Below the pieces are notes generated by a model. It had not been told where the DNA came from. It saw only the letters and a program-made list of their open reading frames with translations, and did no database searches. A DNA stretch of 53,560 bases from Gymnopilus junonius (taxonomy: Eukaryota; Basidiomycota; Agaricomycetes; Agaricales; Galerinaceae). Where the stretch lies: contig JADNYJ010000238.1 of the NCBI GenBank assembly GCA_015501075.1, positions 1-53,560 of the forward strand, given 5' to 3'. The stretch's first letter is position 1; each line of letters opens with the position of its first letter. Positions 23,914 through 36,690 of this stretch are shown one piece after another. A program made the translations under genes and the position numbers.

Positions 23914-26110
23914 TAACGCCGACTGGACTAATCTTCTGACATTGCCGCGACATCGTTGTTTCCCATTCAATCTCATGCTTCTCCAGATAAAATTCGGGGA
24001 AGTTGATACTTGGTGGCGCAATTTCTGAGGAGTAAGTTGTGATACTCCCTGTAAAAGCAGAAGTTAGTGGATAAAGAACATCGACTATATACAGTCGCAG
24101 GCAAGTTTATGGGCATCTTGTGTGTCAATCATTGGAGTTCTTAGGGGCTTAGCTGACAGCATTTTTCTGGAAGACGTTTTGATGTCATATCCATTAAATT
24201 TCAGCCTAGTTTAGCCTCCACTGACACACCAATTCCCCGATTGCCAATCAAGCCTTAACTTGTAATCTCCGATGGGCGCTTTGCCCCTGAAGTCCGCTTT
24301 TTCCCTTGTTCCGACGTCGGTTTCATTCCCTCGTAGAAATCTGGGCACGGGGCTTATGTTAAATTGAATAATTTTGCGGCAGAGCGGCTTTGTTCGAATT
24401 ATCAGCGGGGGTGGCAATGTCTTCTTAGTGTAAAATAGCAAAATGGATATGAATCAGCACTCGGAGCTTGTTGAAAGGCCTGGGGCTTCCGAGTTTGGCA
24501 ATTTTTTTTTCTCTCTCTGTCATTTCGCTCATCATATGCCGCTCATGCGCGCTCATTCACCAGTCCGGAAGCAGCATGCCTTCGTGGCATTCACACAGGC
24601 ATCCTCGATCACTCTCTATCCGAAGTCAGAGATCCTCAGTCAGCGTGGCCCCAAGCCTAAATTTCCGCGAATGAGCTTCTGTTCCCCACGGTACCACAGA
24701 TTGTGTGTCTGGATGGCAACCCCTATCCGAGATCGTCTGAAAAGATACACCTGCCCAGCATCAAATATTTTCTATCCGATTCCGTCCAAACGTAGCATGT
24801 GATGATATTGCCTGAGGTGCCATAAGTGATTGGTAGAAACTGTTCGATAGATGAGGGGAATCGGGTTTGTGGGAGCTAGAGTAGAAACAGCTGCAGGCAT
24901 ACTTGTCATTCTTTTACGTGAGTTCACCCAGAAGATGGTGGTAGATTCGCGAAACATGAGTACTTTTACGGGTCTTTGGGCGCAAACCGAGACTTATCTA
25001 CCCTGCATTGAATATCCAGTTGGGACGACATTTTATTTGTGTATAATAACATCTAGATTCTGGTTTTTCAAGTTATGGAGTAATTTGTCATGCGCCGCAT
25101 CTCAGTTCGCATCATATGGTGACTTAAACACAGACGTTGCGAGAGATAAAACCCTACGGTCATCTAAAATTCTAAATTTTAATAACACATGGCACAAGCA
25201 AATACAACTGCACAAACGGCCCGAAAATTAACAGTTAGTCACCTGTAGTGTGAATGGAGCAGTAAGTCGGTAAGCCGGGTCGTAATAAGAGAGCCGGAGG
25301 GCATATCGCTAACACTTGTACGTACGCTACCGAGGGAGGCAAATAGGTCAAGTGCGCTAAGAGGTGAGATGGATCCACGACTGAGGTAACAAACAATTGA
25401 CTAAGTATTGTGAAAGCATCAATAAAAAAGATTTATTAGATTGAGCCTATGAAATGAGGTAAAGATTAAAAGATTAACCGGTACGGTCTATTCCTGAACA
25501 CCGGTGTCCAAGCTTAACCCAATGGTGGCGTGTTTGACGTCCTAAATGGCTTAACATTGTCAGATATGCTTTTTCTGCGACTACTGGAGCTAATCACTCA
25601 ATTAATACAGGCGTAAAATGACTTCATCGGAATACCTGATTTTTAAAGCTTGCCATACAATATTTTGATTGTAGGACATAATCAGCTCAACGTCATTATA
25701 TGTACTTACACACAAATCAAACCGGATGTACGTATGTATAGCTCATGCTCCACTACATCTGCAGTATCTTCCGTGGTCAACTAGTCACAGGTGGTCGCTG
25801 AGGCACTGCCGCACATGTATTGCAGATGAAGGTGTTTAAGTTGGTGCTTAGAGGACTTTGCTGTGCGTGGCTATTTTGGGATAACGACGTCATCCCTGTG
25901 CGCAGCTGTGGCTCTTCCACGTAAAGATGCAACGACCATTCGATATTCAACGTTCAACATTCAGCGATATTATTATCTCGGCCACATCCCCTGGACTTGC
26001 TAGGATTATCACTCCTTCGTCAATGGAGTGGGAAATCCATTCCCATATGACGTAATGGGTAGAAACTCGGTCCTGCCAAATCAGACGATCTTCTTCTGGC
26101 CAGCTTGCCG
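23914..26110. other. Gene-poor stretch, 2.2 kb
   Basis: No recognisable gene, RNA or repeat was found. Frames such as 24443-24802 and 24851-25231 lack family motifs and coding-like splice structure. The last part should contain the promoter of the first BTB-type gene. Confidence 0.45.
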
Positions 26111-26116
26111 TATAAA
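26111..26116 (+). promoter_or_regulatory. Probable TATA box of the first BTB-type gene
   Basis: TATAAA followed by ATCC lies 37 bp before the ATG at 26154. A TATAAA is at a comparable distance in the downstream paralogue. Confidence 0.5.
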
Positions 26117-26153
26117 ATCCTCGCTCTCCTCCACTTTTGACGGTTACATCCCA

Positions 26154-27570
26154 ATGGATCCCAGTCAGAATCAATCTGAATATCCATTTGAACAACTTGT
26201 CCGCCTAGACTATCCTACCCCTCCTCCTTCGTTTCCTCAATATTCATTACAATTCAGCAAGTTCATTGACTATCGTGATTCATATGCTTACCCACCTGCC
26301 AGCCCCACTGCCTCTTCAAGTGGGAGTTATCAGGGGTTTGCTTCATCCCCCGCCTCTCTTGTTAAGTGATATATTGACTCTCTCCTCATGTCATACTGAC
26401 TTTCTTCTTGTTATGTAGCAATCTCTTGCTACCCCGGTACTGACGAACGGGCCAGCTTCACCAGCAACAACTTCAGAGATCGAAGAGACTATCTCGATCT
26501 CTACTGCGTTTCACCCCGGAAGTATTCCAATTCCTGATACCATTCTTTCGTCCTCAGACGGAGTCATGTTCTATGTCTATGCGAAAACAATCCTAGATCA
26601 ATGCTCAACTTCTTTCGAGCCCCCAATTATGTGCCCGATTGTCCGACGCGCGCTTTAGGAACCAGATTGTCCAGCTCGATGCACTAAGTGCAGAGCTCAA
26701 TATCATCCTCCATGCATTGTATGGGACCTCTCCAGCGGTACATTCTCCTGATTTCGATACCATCGTGAGAGCCGTCGATCGCATGCCCAGTTATGCAATA
26801 CCACCGGAAATTCTAATACACCCATCCACCGCATTATATGATCTTATCCTTTCTTATGCGCCCCTTCGTCCCCTGGATGTTTACGCCCTCGCAGCTCATC
26901 ATCACCTGTCTTCAATTGCTGTTGCTGCTTCCGCTCACCTTCTGTCATACGATTTATCGTTGATCACGGATGCAATGGCCGAGCGAATCGGTGCGGTTTA
27001 TCTGAAAAAGTTGCTACTACTCCACGTGGGCCGGTTCTCCGCATTGAAATTGATACTTCTCCAACCTCCTCTTCCTCATCCACTCATAAAGGAATGTGGG
27101 TTTGAGGATCAAAAGAAGCTGACACGAGCGTGGGCACTCGCTAGTGCATATCTTGCTTGGGACGCACGACCAGGTTTGTGCCCTGTTATTATGGCTTTCT
27201 TTTGCTAACCCTCTTCTTAGACTTGTCCACTCATAGCATGCGGACTGCTTTAAATCCACTTATGGAGCATCTGACATGCGAACTCTGCATTCAGTCACTG
27301 AAAGATAGAATAAAGGCTGTTGTCGTGCAATGGGCCTCCGTAAAGGTAAAGTGCCCTTGTTCTATACTTCCGTCATTTGTACACTTTCTTACGGCTTAGA
27401 AAGCCACGGCCAGCGTGGACATGGAAAAGCAGATTAAATCATGCTTAAATTCGTGGTCCATAGTGTTGGCCTACTACCTTTTACTTTACATTCCTCTCTC
27501 TGCTGAAGGGGTGGTCGCCCGTGGTCCTGCCTAGTCGTTGCTGATATTTCTCATATAGCGCACGATTTGA
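26154..27570 (+). CDS. BTB/POZ-type domain protein, copy 1 (frameshifted)
   Basis: This belongs to the large Agaricomycete BTB-like family that probably acts in protein-protein interaction. Exon 1 (26154-26360) encodes a variable S/P/Y-rich leader beginning MDPSQNQSEY. Exon 2 starts at 26419 and reads TISISTAFHP..LSSSDGVMFYVYAKTILDQCSTSF, the BTB entry motif. The frame then breaks at a five-C run (26620-26624) and resumes one base out as LSDARFRNQIVQLDALSAELNIILHALYG..APLRPLDVYALAAHH..LLHVGRF. An intron at 27174-27220 joins WDARP|DLSTHS. VVVQWASVK precedes a final intron from 27346. The family usually ends in R-T-I, and CGC ACG ATT TGA follows an ATATAG acceptor at 27558, giving a 213-bp last intron. 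An earlier acceptor near 27400 would give a longer, less family-like tail. The single-base break may be sequence error or pseudogenisation. Confidence 0.72.
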
Positions 27571-30387
27571 TCCCTTGCATTGACCGAGGCCCATACTATG
27601 CACAAGGCCGACTTGGTTAGCTTGCATACGATTCCGTATATGTGCTGCAAGGGTCTGATTTGTTTATTTCTGTACTAGGATCCATTAAAAGCCTTATCGC
27701 AGCGAGGCACAACGCAGGTCGTTTCCCCGAGGCGTTTATCAGACACCGACTTGGCCAATCTCCAGCCTCAAGCAAAAGAACCAGTCAATGGGAGTTTGTG
27801 AGGGACTAGTAAATGTCACACTTCGTTCTGCTCTAGATATAGTCCAATATTGTCTGTTCTATTCTATGATTCATGCTCACGTCCATCGAATAGTTGCATG
27901 ATTCTCTTAGTGACTTCCCCCTTCGCTTTGATCGTACACGTAGACAATCTCACGCCATTGCCCTTCTTCAAAACGAAAGTCTCGTGGCTACTTTCTAATC
28001 CTTATTGTCGTTATACCGCGTACTGCGTTGTAACTAGTACTGCGATTACGAACACTTTGCTTGGGTCAAGGGCGAAAAGATGCAATAATGGTGTGGAAAG
28101 GACGGGTATAACGGTTCTGTGAGACTTTGTCGACCTCTTGATCTTCGATTTAGCCATCCACGTAGGTCTTTTGGTTAAGGCACCGTCACAAGCTTTGAAA
28201 TCCTTTCAGGTCTCAATCATACACACAGTTTTTGGAGTTCAAAGCACGCTCGATGTATACGATTCGCGTAGTAGAGATCGTCGTGTAGCTTCATAAGGAC
28301 GCCTGAAGTTAGGGCTGGTTCTCCTAACATTGATTCAATGCAATCTGGTGACATGCTTTGCACGTTCTACCTCGTTATCGGCAAAGTGGCTTCAAAGAAA
28401 AGCTGGGCTGGGATTGGCGAGTTCTTTAGGCTTCCTTCTCGGGATGTCGACGGCGCACTAATCAAAGATCTGGGGTGCTATCGATTTAGAGTCTAGACAT
28501 CAACCAGCATCAACCTGGCCACTACAGACGTCATCCTATGTCATCCCATCAACAAGGGGTACACCCGAACGCCAAATAGATCCGACAATTGAATTCGGGC
28601 AACTACAGCGCCCGCCCAGAAAAATTAAACGACATATTATTAATTTCTCCAGATAACTCTCCTTCCCCGTGAAGATTTTGCTGACTTCCTACAAGCCTCG
28701 CTCAAAGTGTTCCATTATCGTTCTCACGAAAATAGTGACAGTACGAAATCCATCTTCTGACATGGAAATGAGCAGAAGTCTCCTGAAATACTTGAACGAG
28801 AAAGAGGCTTCCATTTTCATCTCTTTTTACACCACTCCAGCGCTGGTAATTAAACAGTCGCTGGGTTTCCAGAAGAGGGAGTCCTCAGTCGTCAATACTA
28901 AAGGCTCCGACGATTCTATTCTTGGAGCCGAGTATCTCGATTGCCTTTATCCGTTTGGGAACCTCGCAAGCACGTTGCCGTAAGTTGAAACCGGCCTCAA
29001 GGTTTTTTTTTCCTCAGCACCGAACGCTGTGGGACCACAAAAATCTGCATTGTTAGGAATTCGGGACTCTATACCCTACGGTGTACTAACATTTATACGT
29101 CAAACACTTCCAACATTCCGGGTTCAGTATACAGAACGTGTTAGTCACTGCATTATGGACTACCTTATAAATCAAGTTCGTTCAATGGATTTTCTGGACC
29201 CCTCCAGACGCGGAGCGAAAACGTCCAAAGAAGCTTCGCGACTGGTTCTGTCCTTGAATATTTTTCCCCTTATGACCCTTATGAGGTGACTATTTGTGGC
29301 CAGTGCTTGACATATATTGTCTGGCGAAGAAGAAACGACTTTTTCATCGAGATTAATCCCTTGGTTCACTTTCTTTCAGGAGTTCTTGTTCCGGGGCCAA
29401 GGCGTTATCTCGCTATTCTTTGTACCTGGTTCTCATAAGATGTGAGATCTGCATATTTTACCTACCAGATATAGGAAATAGATGTATATCACGCCTTTCT
29501 AGGATGTAATTGTTCAGTGTTCAAAGTGTTTGTGACCGGAGGTCGCAAGGGATGGTTTGTAGAACGCCGGTCCTGCTTTGTTGGAGCGCTGATCTGACTT
29601 TCGTAGAAGCATGGAGACATTTTCAAGCGATTATGAACATCATCGGAATCTGGCTATCTATCCTCAATTACAACTGGAACTCCATTTCTTACTCAACCCG
29701 AGGAAATATTCCATTCCTACTCCTAGAAGAGGGATTATTCAGGAGGGTGATGATTTTGGACATTTCATGTCAGATACATTACGTGGATCTAAGTCCCATC
29801 ATCGATGTGCTAAAAATACATCTCCATCCGGTATTCAGATTGCCCTCTGATCTCTTCCATATGTTTCGAGTATCCTTTCCATGACAAACGTCGTCGTATA
29901 AGTGAATTACCTGATCTGTCACGGTTTTCTTTTTTTCATAGTTGCTACTTTCGCATTGATATGAACTTGTAGCCGGGACGTCATCAATCCAATGTGCAGG
30001 GCACCATAGATGCTAGAAAACAGTCTCAGAATCATGAAAAGAAGATATATCATCTTGGCCAAGTTAGGATGCGCGGTGCGATTCTTTTCTGAGCCCTGCA
30101 TACCTATTTTAAAGTCTAGACTCCATGCACCGTTTCGATTAGGAAACAAAGATCCTCAGACAATTAATCCGGACCCTAAGTTTGGCTTCCTTCACCGAAC
30201 TTCAAAACTTTAAGTCAGGCCAACCAATTTGCTACTTGTATGGTAGACTCATGTTTACTCTCCTAATGAGCAACTTGTTCTCACGCATGGAATTTGGGGA
30301 AAGAACTTGCTTGACGTGGTCTGGAACGAAAATCTTTAAACTGCATCTGTCGAACTATATCCGCATTGCTCCTTTCTGGTTTCGTGC
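27571..30387. other. Spacer between the two BTB-type paralogues, 2.8 kb
   Basis: No recognisable gene was found. Open frames at 28669-28983 and 29029-29289 are on the plus strand and moderately long, but show no family features. I see no clear repeat linking this spacer to the flanks of either paralogue. Confidence 0.45.
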
Positions 30388-30393
30388 TATAAA
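30388..30393 (+). promoter_or_regulatory. Probable TATA box of the second BTB-type gene
   Basis: TATAAA lies 42 bp upstream of the ATG at 30436, matching the arrangement at copy 1. Confidence 0.5.
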
Positions 30394-30435
30394 GGCGGAT
30401 CCTTCAGATACGTTCTTTTTCTTACTAGAGCTACT

Positions 30436-31708
30436 ATGGATTCTAACCCATACCAATTTGCATATTCCTTTGAACAGGCGGCTCCCGTCGAGTACACAAA
30501 CTCTACCCCGCTGATCCAATATCAGATGGAAGTCGATGGATATGCCACTTATACCGACTCCTATGATTACTCTACCGATAGTCCGGGTGTGTCATCCAAC
30601 GGAACCGGGAGCTCTCAAAATCTCTTGGAGTCTCAACTAGCAACCGTACGTACTCAATTACTTTAGAGTTTACCAAATTTTTAAAAACCTACCCCGACTC
30701 GAAGGTGTCGACCTCTTGCTCGACACTCGCAAATGCACTAACCCTTACTCCACCCGCGCTCCTCGTTGAAGCAGATGATACCATATCTATTTCAACCGTC
30801 TTCCACCCCGACACTTTTCCGACCCCGGATGCTCTTTTTTCTTCGTCGGACGGGGTTATTTTCTATGTCCACGCGCATACCATTTTGGAACGCTGCTCTA
30901 CAGCTTTCACGGAGTACCTTTCTACTTCTCTATCCAACCGTACGCTTCCAACTGACATTATCGAACTCGATGCACCGAGCCTCGAGCTCAACGTTATCCT
31001 TCACACGGTGTACGGTACATCTCCTGAAGCTCATTCACCTGATATAGGAACACTCGTAAATGCAGTTGACCGGATGCAGACCTATGGCATTCCTCCTCAG
31101 TCCGTTATACGGCCGTCAACACCGTTATACGACCTCCTGCTTTCTAAAGCACCGTTATACCCTCTCGATATCTACGCCCTTGCTTCCCATCACGATATAC
31201 CATCGCTCGCTGTGAGCGTATCGTCGCATCTACTGGCATACGATTTATTTTCAATTACGGACGCCATGGCCGAGCGGATCACACCTATTTATTGAAGAGG
31301 TTGTTGCTACTCCATGCCGGGCGCTTTAAATCCTTAAAGGGCATTCTTCTCCATCCTCCTCACCCTCACCCTCCCACTAGGCATTGCCACTCAATGACCA
31401 AAAAAGCTAACAGCGCTTGGGCACTGGTAAGCGCATACCTAGTTTGGGATTCACAACCCGGTCAGCACTTTCACAAATCCACGTCACACTTACTAACACA
31501 CATCTCAGATCTGTCGGTACACCGCATTCAGTCGACATTGAACCCGCTCATCGAACACGTCACTTGTGACATGTGCAACCAAGTTTTGAGTGAAAAGGTA
31601 AAAGACGTTTTGGTACGTTGGGCTTCTGTAAAGGTCTGGTCAAATTCTATTCATACTAAACCAGGACATTACTAACTATAATGCTTTTTCGTACAGTGCA
31701 CCATTTAA
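30436..31708 (+). CDS. BTB/POZ-type domain protein, copy 2 (frameshifted)
   Basis: Paralogue of the gene at 26154 with the same plan. Exon 1 (30436-30645) encodes a leader MDSNPYQFAYSFEQ. Exon 2 begins at 30705 and carries TISISTVFHP..LFSSSDGVIFYVHAHTILERCSTAF, LELNVILHTVYG and PLYPLDIYALASHHD. At 31291-31296 the expected IYLKRLLLLHAGRF is interrupted: the codons read ..ATT TAT TGA, and restoring one missing T would remove the stop. The other frame continues to WDSQP. A GTCAGC..CAG intron follows, then DLSVHRIQSTLNPLIEHVTCDMC and VLVRWASVK. A 63-bp intron (31634-31696) precedes the last codons C-T-I-stop. The break differs in position and sign from the one in copy 1, so each copy was hit independently, or each contains its own sequence error. 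Confidence 0.75.
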
Positions 31709-34114
31709 TCTCAATGGATAGTGCAGAGTCTGTGGAATGGGCCTCGAGTTCTAACTTATCAATTTTTTATGTGAAGGGGATGCTAGTCGTTGGAAGAAAA
31801 TTTACATGCCGTTACCGTGATCATTGTAGTACCTGTAGTCATTGCTAGGAATAATTAAAACACCACGAATCAATTTTTTTTTGGGTTGAACCCAGAGATC
31901 AAGTTTTGGGGTTCACTTGCCTTCCATCCATTTTGCGCGGCTGCACTCCTATTAGGTTTAGCGCATGCGTCCAGCTCCAGCGGCGCCTTCGAGATCCGGA
32001 TTTTCGGTGATGTGATTTCCCCCTTTGAGCGGATTCTAGGAGAAGACACATCGTGCAAATTGGGGGCAAGCTTTGTCTATCGTTCACCTTATATCCCTTT
32101 GTGGATTTGAGTAGGAATATATTGAATACAGTGGATATTGGCCGAGCCATAATCAGGAACCACACAAATTTTCAGTTTTCTGAACGGATGTGCAAGTCTA
32201 ATGAAAAAAATCAAGATGAACCGAAACCCAGCCGGAAACGTTGATAGGTATACAAGCAGAACAGAAGGTGTGGGACAGATTGGTGTCGTCTTTATGATTG
32301 CTTCTTAATCACAGATAAATCACTCGTGAACTTGAAGAATACAGCCAGAGTACTTTTTCACCAGGGCCCCTTCGAATTGGAAAGTTTTGAACGACGGCCT
32401 CTTATCCATTCTTAAAAAAAGGTCGAGACCTGGATGGCTTTGGGCTGTTCTACGCCACTTATATCCAAATGATGCCCATTTTCAATCAAGCAAGAAAGGA
32501 TGTATTTGACAATAAAACAAGTATACATCCAATTGGGGGAGCGCCCATTGAAAGCACGGGAATTTTTGCGCAAGTGGCACCGGCAGCCCCTGTTGCAGTA
32601 TTTCCACTCATTCCGGCAAGGGCTAACGCTCTGATCACTATCACATTGGCGGCGAGCAACGGTTGCCAATTCTTCGAATTCATTCTCTCGATACCAACTA
32701 CGACTCTTTGTATACCTGGAAATCTGGGTCAACACGAGTAGCAATATTCGGCGCTAGACGACATGCAAGGTCCTTCATGTATTCGGCTGTACCAAACTTT
32801 ACTGGGAGGCTTATTTTTACGTCGTTTCAATAACGTCATCTTTCCACTGTTCAAACTTTGCATTCATCGTGAGTTGAAGGCTGTCGCTTCTTTCCTTAAA
32901 TCGATTTTTAATACTCCTGGGATGGCACAAGGAAACTCGGCCGAAAAACTTCCATTGCGAACAGTTGAACGTTGAACACTCGGACTGTACATTTGACGCT
33001 CGTGCGTGGTATTTCCCAAAGGTGCCCTTATCCTGCCCATATACTCGAATAGGAGGGACTCGCCAAAAGATATAGTCCACGCTACACTATCTCCAGGCTT
33101 TGATATATTCCTGGTGTAGAGTGTGGAATGAACTTACTGTGGACTCCCCACTCACTCTGAAGGAACATTGGGATTACTTGCGTTTTGGGCCTTTCATTTA
33201 TTCTCTGATCGATCGTACATCATTAATGCATTATTGGTCATCGAGGGCCAGCCAGTCATATTTCTGCAAGGACTTTCGGGCTTTCATTCTAGCCCGAAAC
33301 TCCGGTCGTCATCGTCCAGTGCACTAAACGCGTACGCGCTGATCACTTCCCCTGAATAATTCGATCGACAGCAAAGAAGCTGCAGAGCCACAACATCCTT
33401 TTCCTACATTCCTATTGTAGAATCTTCCCTCGTGGGGTCGGGCTTAATAGTGCCCTACCGCCTTTGATCTCGCCGCGTTGGTACGACATTTTTCCCAGCC
33501 TGTAATTCGATTATTGCCCGCACAAACCATCTCGTATGCTATATAATATTGCAACAACCCTCTTACCCGCTTCCATATCGTTTTCGTTTCTTAAATTATA
33601 CCTTTCGGATTTGTCCACACCCCTCATCATTATTGGCCAGATTGTAAACTCTTCTTGTGTTTGATGCCTCTGTTGCAGGCCTTTAAATACTGGTCATTAT
33701 CTGTCATAGGGCATTCCCAACTCTCAAACTTGGAATTACGAGGACTTCGCCCGAAATGCCCCTTCAGCTGGCGAGGACTCCATGCCTCTCTTAGTTGTCT
33801 CTTAGCGTTGTTAGTTATACCAAGCTTCCAAAGTTCAAACGGACCGTAAGTACGTCATTTACTTATATAACATTTATATATATTTTATTTGGGTATGAAC
33901 ATATTCTTATTTCATTCATTCAGTCCTGGCCTTCGGTGACGCCGCGGCTAGGTCTGGCTAGGTTCTCCCGAGAAATTTGAATTCAATGTAGTCGGCACGT
34001 GATTGAGAAACTGTGTAATACGATAAGATAAGATAGGGTGAGATCTTAATTTTGCCGATGACTTTGCGACGAATCATCTTGATCGTTCTCGTCCTTTCTT
34101 CACACCGTTCTCAT
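31709..34114. other. Gene-poor stretch, 2.4 kb
   Basis: No recognisable gene was found. Overlapping frames on both strands at 31886-32165, 32412-32744 and 32817-33359 have no family motifs. The right end holds the ZPR1 promoter. Confidence 0.45.
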
Positions 34115-34120
34115 TATAAA
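34115..34120 (+). promoter_or_regulatory. Probable TATA box of ZPR1
   Basis: TATAAA followed by ACACC lies 42 bp before the ZPR1 ATG at 34163. Confidence 0.55.
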
Positions 34121-34162
34121 ACACCTTCATCCATTCGCTCCTTTATCTTCAATTCGTAAACT

Positions 34163-35964
34163 ATGTCTACCAAAGACAATCTCTTCCCAAATATCGGAGA
34201 AATCGCCGCTCAAACTGAGGAGATTGAGCGTAAACCGGATGGCGAGGGAGAGGCGACGACTGGAGCCTCTGAAACCGAGGAGAAGGCGGTCCAGGAGGTG
34301 GAATCCCTATGCATGAAATGTGGAGAGCAGGTCAGTGCGTATTTGCATGTATAAACCTTTTGATTTCTATCATTGAACACTCTAGGGTGTTACCAGGCTC
34401 ATGTTGACTTCTATTCCGTTCTCAGAGAAGTTATCGTGATGTCCTTCAGGTGCGAACACTGTGGTTGGACAAACAATGAGATTCAATCAGCTGGAGAGAT
34501 CCGACGTGCGCATTAAACTTTGTTAAACCTATCGTAGCTGACGTATTCGCTTTTCCAACAGCGGAAGGGACAGTCTACACTGCCAAAATCCAGGACCGCA
34601 ATGACCTAAATCGTCAAATTGTGCGCTCTGCATCTTGTGAACTTGTTATTCCTGAACTCGACTCACTCTTCCTCCGACAAGTCGAGGTCAACTGACAACA
34701 GTCGAAGGCCTCATCCGCGATGTCGTCGCTGATCTCAGCATGGATCAACCTCTAAGGAGGGTTCAAGATGAAGAAAGCTATAAAAAGATCCAAAGTCTCG
34801 TCGATAAATTGAAGGAAATTCTTGGGGATGAGGAAGATGAGGAAGAGGCTAAAGGAGGTCTACAGCAGCCCAAGAAAGCTTCGCATTCCAAGTCTCCTAT
34901 GCCTCCCTTCACGGTAAAACTCGACGACCCGGCTGGGAACAGTTTTATCGAGTTCATAGGAAGCATGGCCGACCCTAAATGGAACCTCCGGACGTACCAT
35001 CGTACTTTAGACCAGAACATCGATCTAGGCCTCGTATCGGCTGACGACGAAAAGGCGCGTATGGCAGCTATGAAGCAGGCTATAGCTGTGGATGCGGAGG
35101 GTGGAGAGACGAATCAACCCATCTCGGACGACGAAGTCTTAGCATTCCCTGGACTGTGTTCAAGTTGTGGGCACCACATCATAACTTTTATGAAGAAGGT
35201 CAACATTCCTTATTTCAAGGTACGTGCTGTCCTTTTTGTACTTGATCACGGCACTCATGAATACGCCAGGATATCCTGATCATGTCAACGAATTGCGAAC
35301 ATTGCGGATATCGCGACAATGAGGTCAAATCTGGGGCGGCGATATCAGCCCAGGCCAAGAAGATAACTCTGAAATGCGAAGATCGGGAGGATCTGAGCCG
35401 CGATATCCTAAAGGTTAGACAATGTCGCTGCTCTGCCCTCTTCCATGGCTGATATACGCCTTTGCTTACAAGAGTGAAACCGCGGGCCTGACAATACCCG
35501 AGATTGACCTCGTCCTGACTCGTGGTACCCTGGGTGGACGGTTCACCACAGTGGAAGGTATTCTTGACCAAATATACGAGGAACTCGCAGAGAAAGCATT
35601 TGCCGGTGATTCCAGTGACAAAGAAGATCGCGAAAAGTTTGAAAACTTCTTAAAGGGACTCAAAGAGGTGTGTCCTTTGCGATGATTCTGGGAAATCGAT
35701 TTTTCTCGCTTATTTTCTTGTATAAATTCGTAGGTTAAGAACGCGGAAAGGCCGTTTACTATTATCCTCGACGATCCACTAGCAAATTCATACATCCAAA
35801 ACCTGTACGCACCCGACCCAGATCCTAATATGACTATCGAGTGGTATGATCGTTCATTCGAGCAGAATGAGGAGCTGGGTTTGAACGATATCAAAGTTGA
35901 GGGATATGAGGAAGATGCTAAAGAGAACGACGAGAAGAAGGAAGTTAAAGTTGAGAAGGTGTAA
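34163..35964 (+). CDS. ZPR1: ZPR1 zinc-finger protein, two apparent single-base deletions
   Basis: ZPR1 binds translation elongation factor eEF1A and is needed for growth in yeast. Two C4 zinc fingers are visible: [18 protein letters not shown] and [18 protein letters not shown]. Each is followed by a ZPR1 domain with the hallmark stretches [13 protein letters not shown] / [14 protein letters not shown] and [10 protein letters not shown] / [10 protein letters not shown]. Exons are 34163-34330, 34386-34505, 34562-35219, 35270-35413, 35473-35667 and 35734-35964, all GT..AG. Two frame breaks occur. Near 34420-34422 the expected P-F-F-R-E reads CCG TTC TCA. Near 34661-34663 ELDLTLPP needs one extra C. 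With one base restored at each site the protein is continuous. Because this gene is normally essential, sequence error is more likely than loss. The acidic lysine-rich C-terminus ends VKVEKV. Confidence 0.9.
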
Positions 35965-36350
35965 CTTTATGATATCCTACTAAATTTAGACTTTAAATGA
36001 TATTTTTCGCCGACATTCGGCTCGCAGTACAAGAATCCGGAAGAACCGGAGATATTTGAGCAGAGCAATTCACGTCGAGCTCGCAGGAGTTCGTTCATGA
36101 TAATCGTCTGACGATGATTTGTCTCTCATGCGAAGATCCTTACATTGGTGTTCATGTTGGCGTTCGCATAGCTGATGGTTCGGCTTCGCCACATCCAGAC
36201 ATCATTGCTCCAGCCCGACGCGCGCCTATCCCGGATCAGCGGACTGGCAGGGAGGCACACCCGAAGCTACAATTTAAATAGAAGTCAACCTCAGTTCCTG
36301 GTATAGGAGATTCGATATGAATTTGACATATCGCGCGGTTTCCATCCCTT

Positions 36351-36690
36351 AGATCGAACCACGAGATCCCGATTTCGGTTCTCGACACGTTTGCGAGGGA
36401 CTCATTGTTCCTTCGGACTTAATAATGTAAATAAAGTCAATGATTAAAGATTTGGGATCTGTCCAACGATCTTGCCAGATACACTATAGATTCTACCTAT
36501 GTATATAGTTAGTAAATGGAACCCGAACTCGAGTCTTGGACACGTTTTATGAGTACTTGTCTTGTATGGATGTCGACGATCATGACTTGTGGGAGAACTA
36601 CTTAGAATCCTTGTATAGACACGATGATCATGGCCGAACTACCTCCCGGAATCCAAACGCATCATTTCAGCAACGTGTCTGACTGCCGCA
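36351..36690 (+). repeat. Diverged direct repeat, copy A
   Basis: Landmarks shared in the same order with copy B are: AGATCGAACCACGAGATCCC, TTCTCGACAC, TTGGGATCTGT, GATCTTGCCAGATAC, TACTTGTCTTGTA, CGATCATGACTTGTGGGA, CCTTGTAT and CATCATTTCA. Many substitutions and small indels separate them. Confidence 0.7.

Noticed and set aside
24443..25231. Plus-strand frames of 119 and 126 codons
   Set aside because: No recognisable domain and no consistent exon structure.
28669..29289. Two plus-strand frames between the BTB paralogues
   Set aside because: They do not resemble the BTB family or any other family I know; no splice continuity.
32412..32744. 110-codon minus-strand frame overlapped by an opposite 90-codon frame
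   Set aside because: Mutual overlap and no motifs suggest chance.
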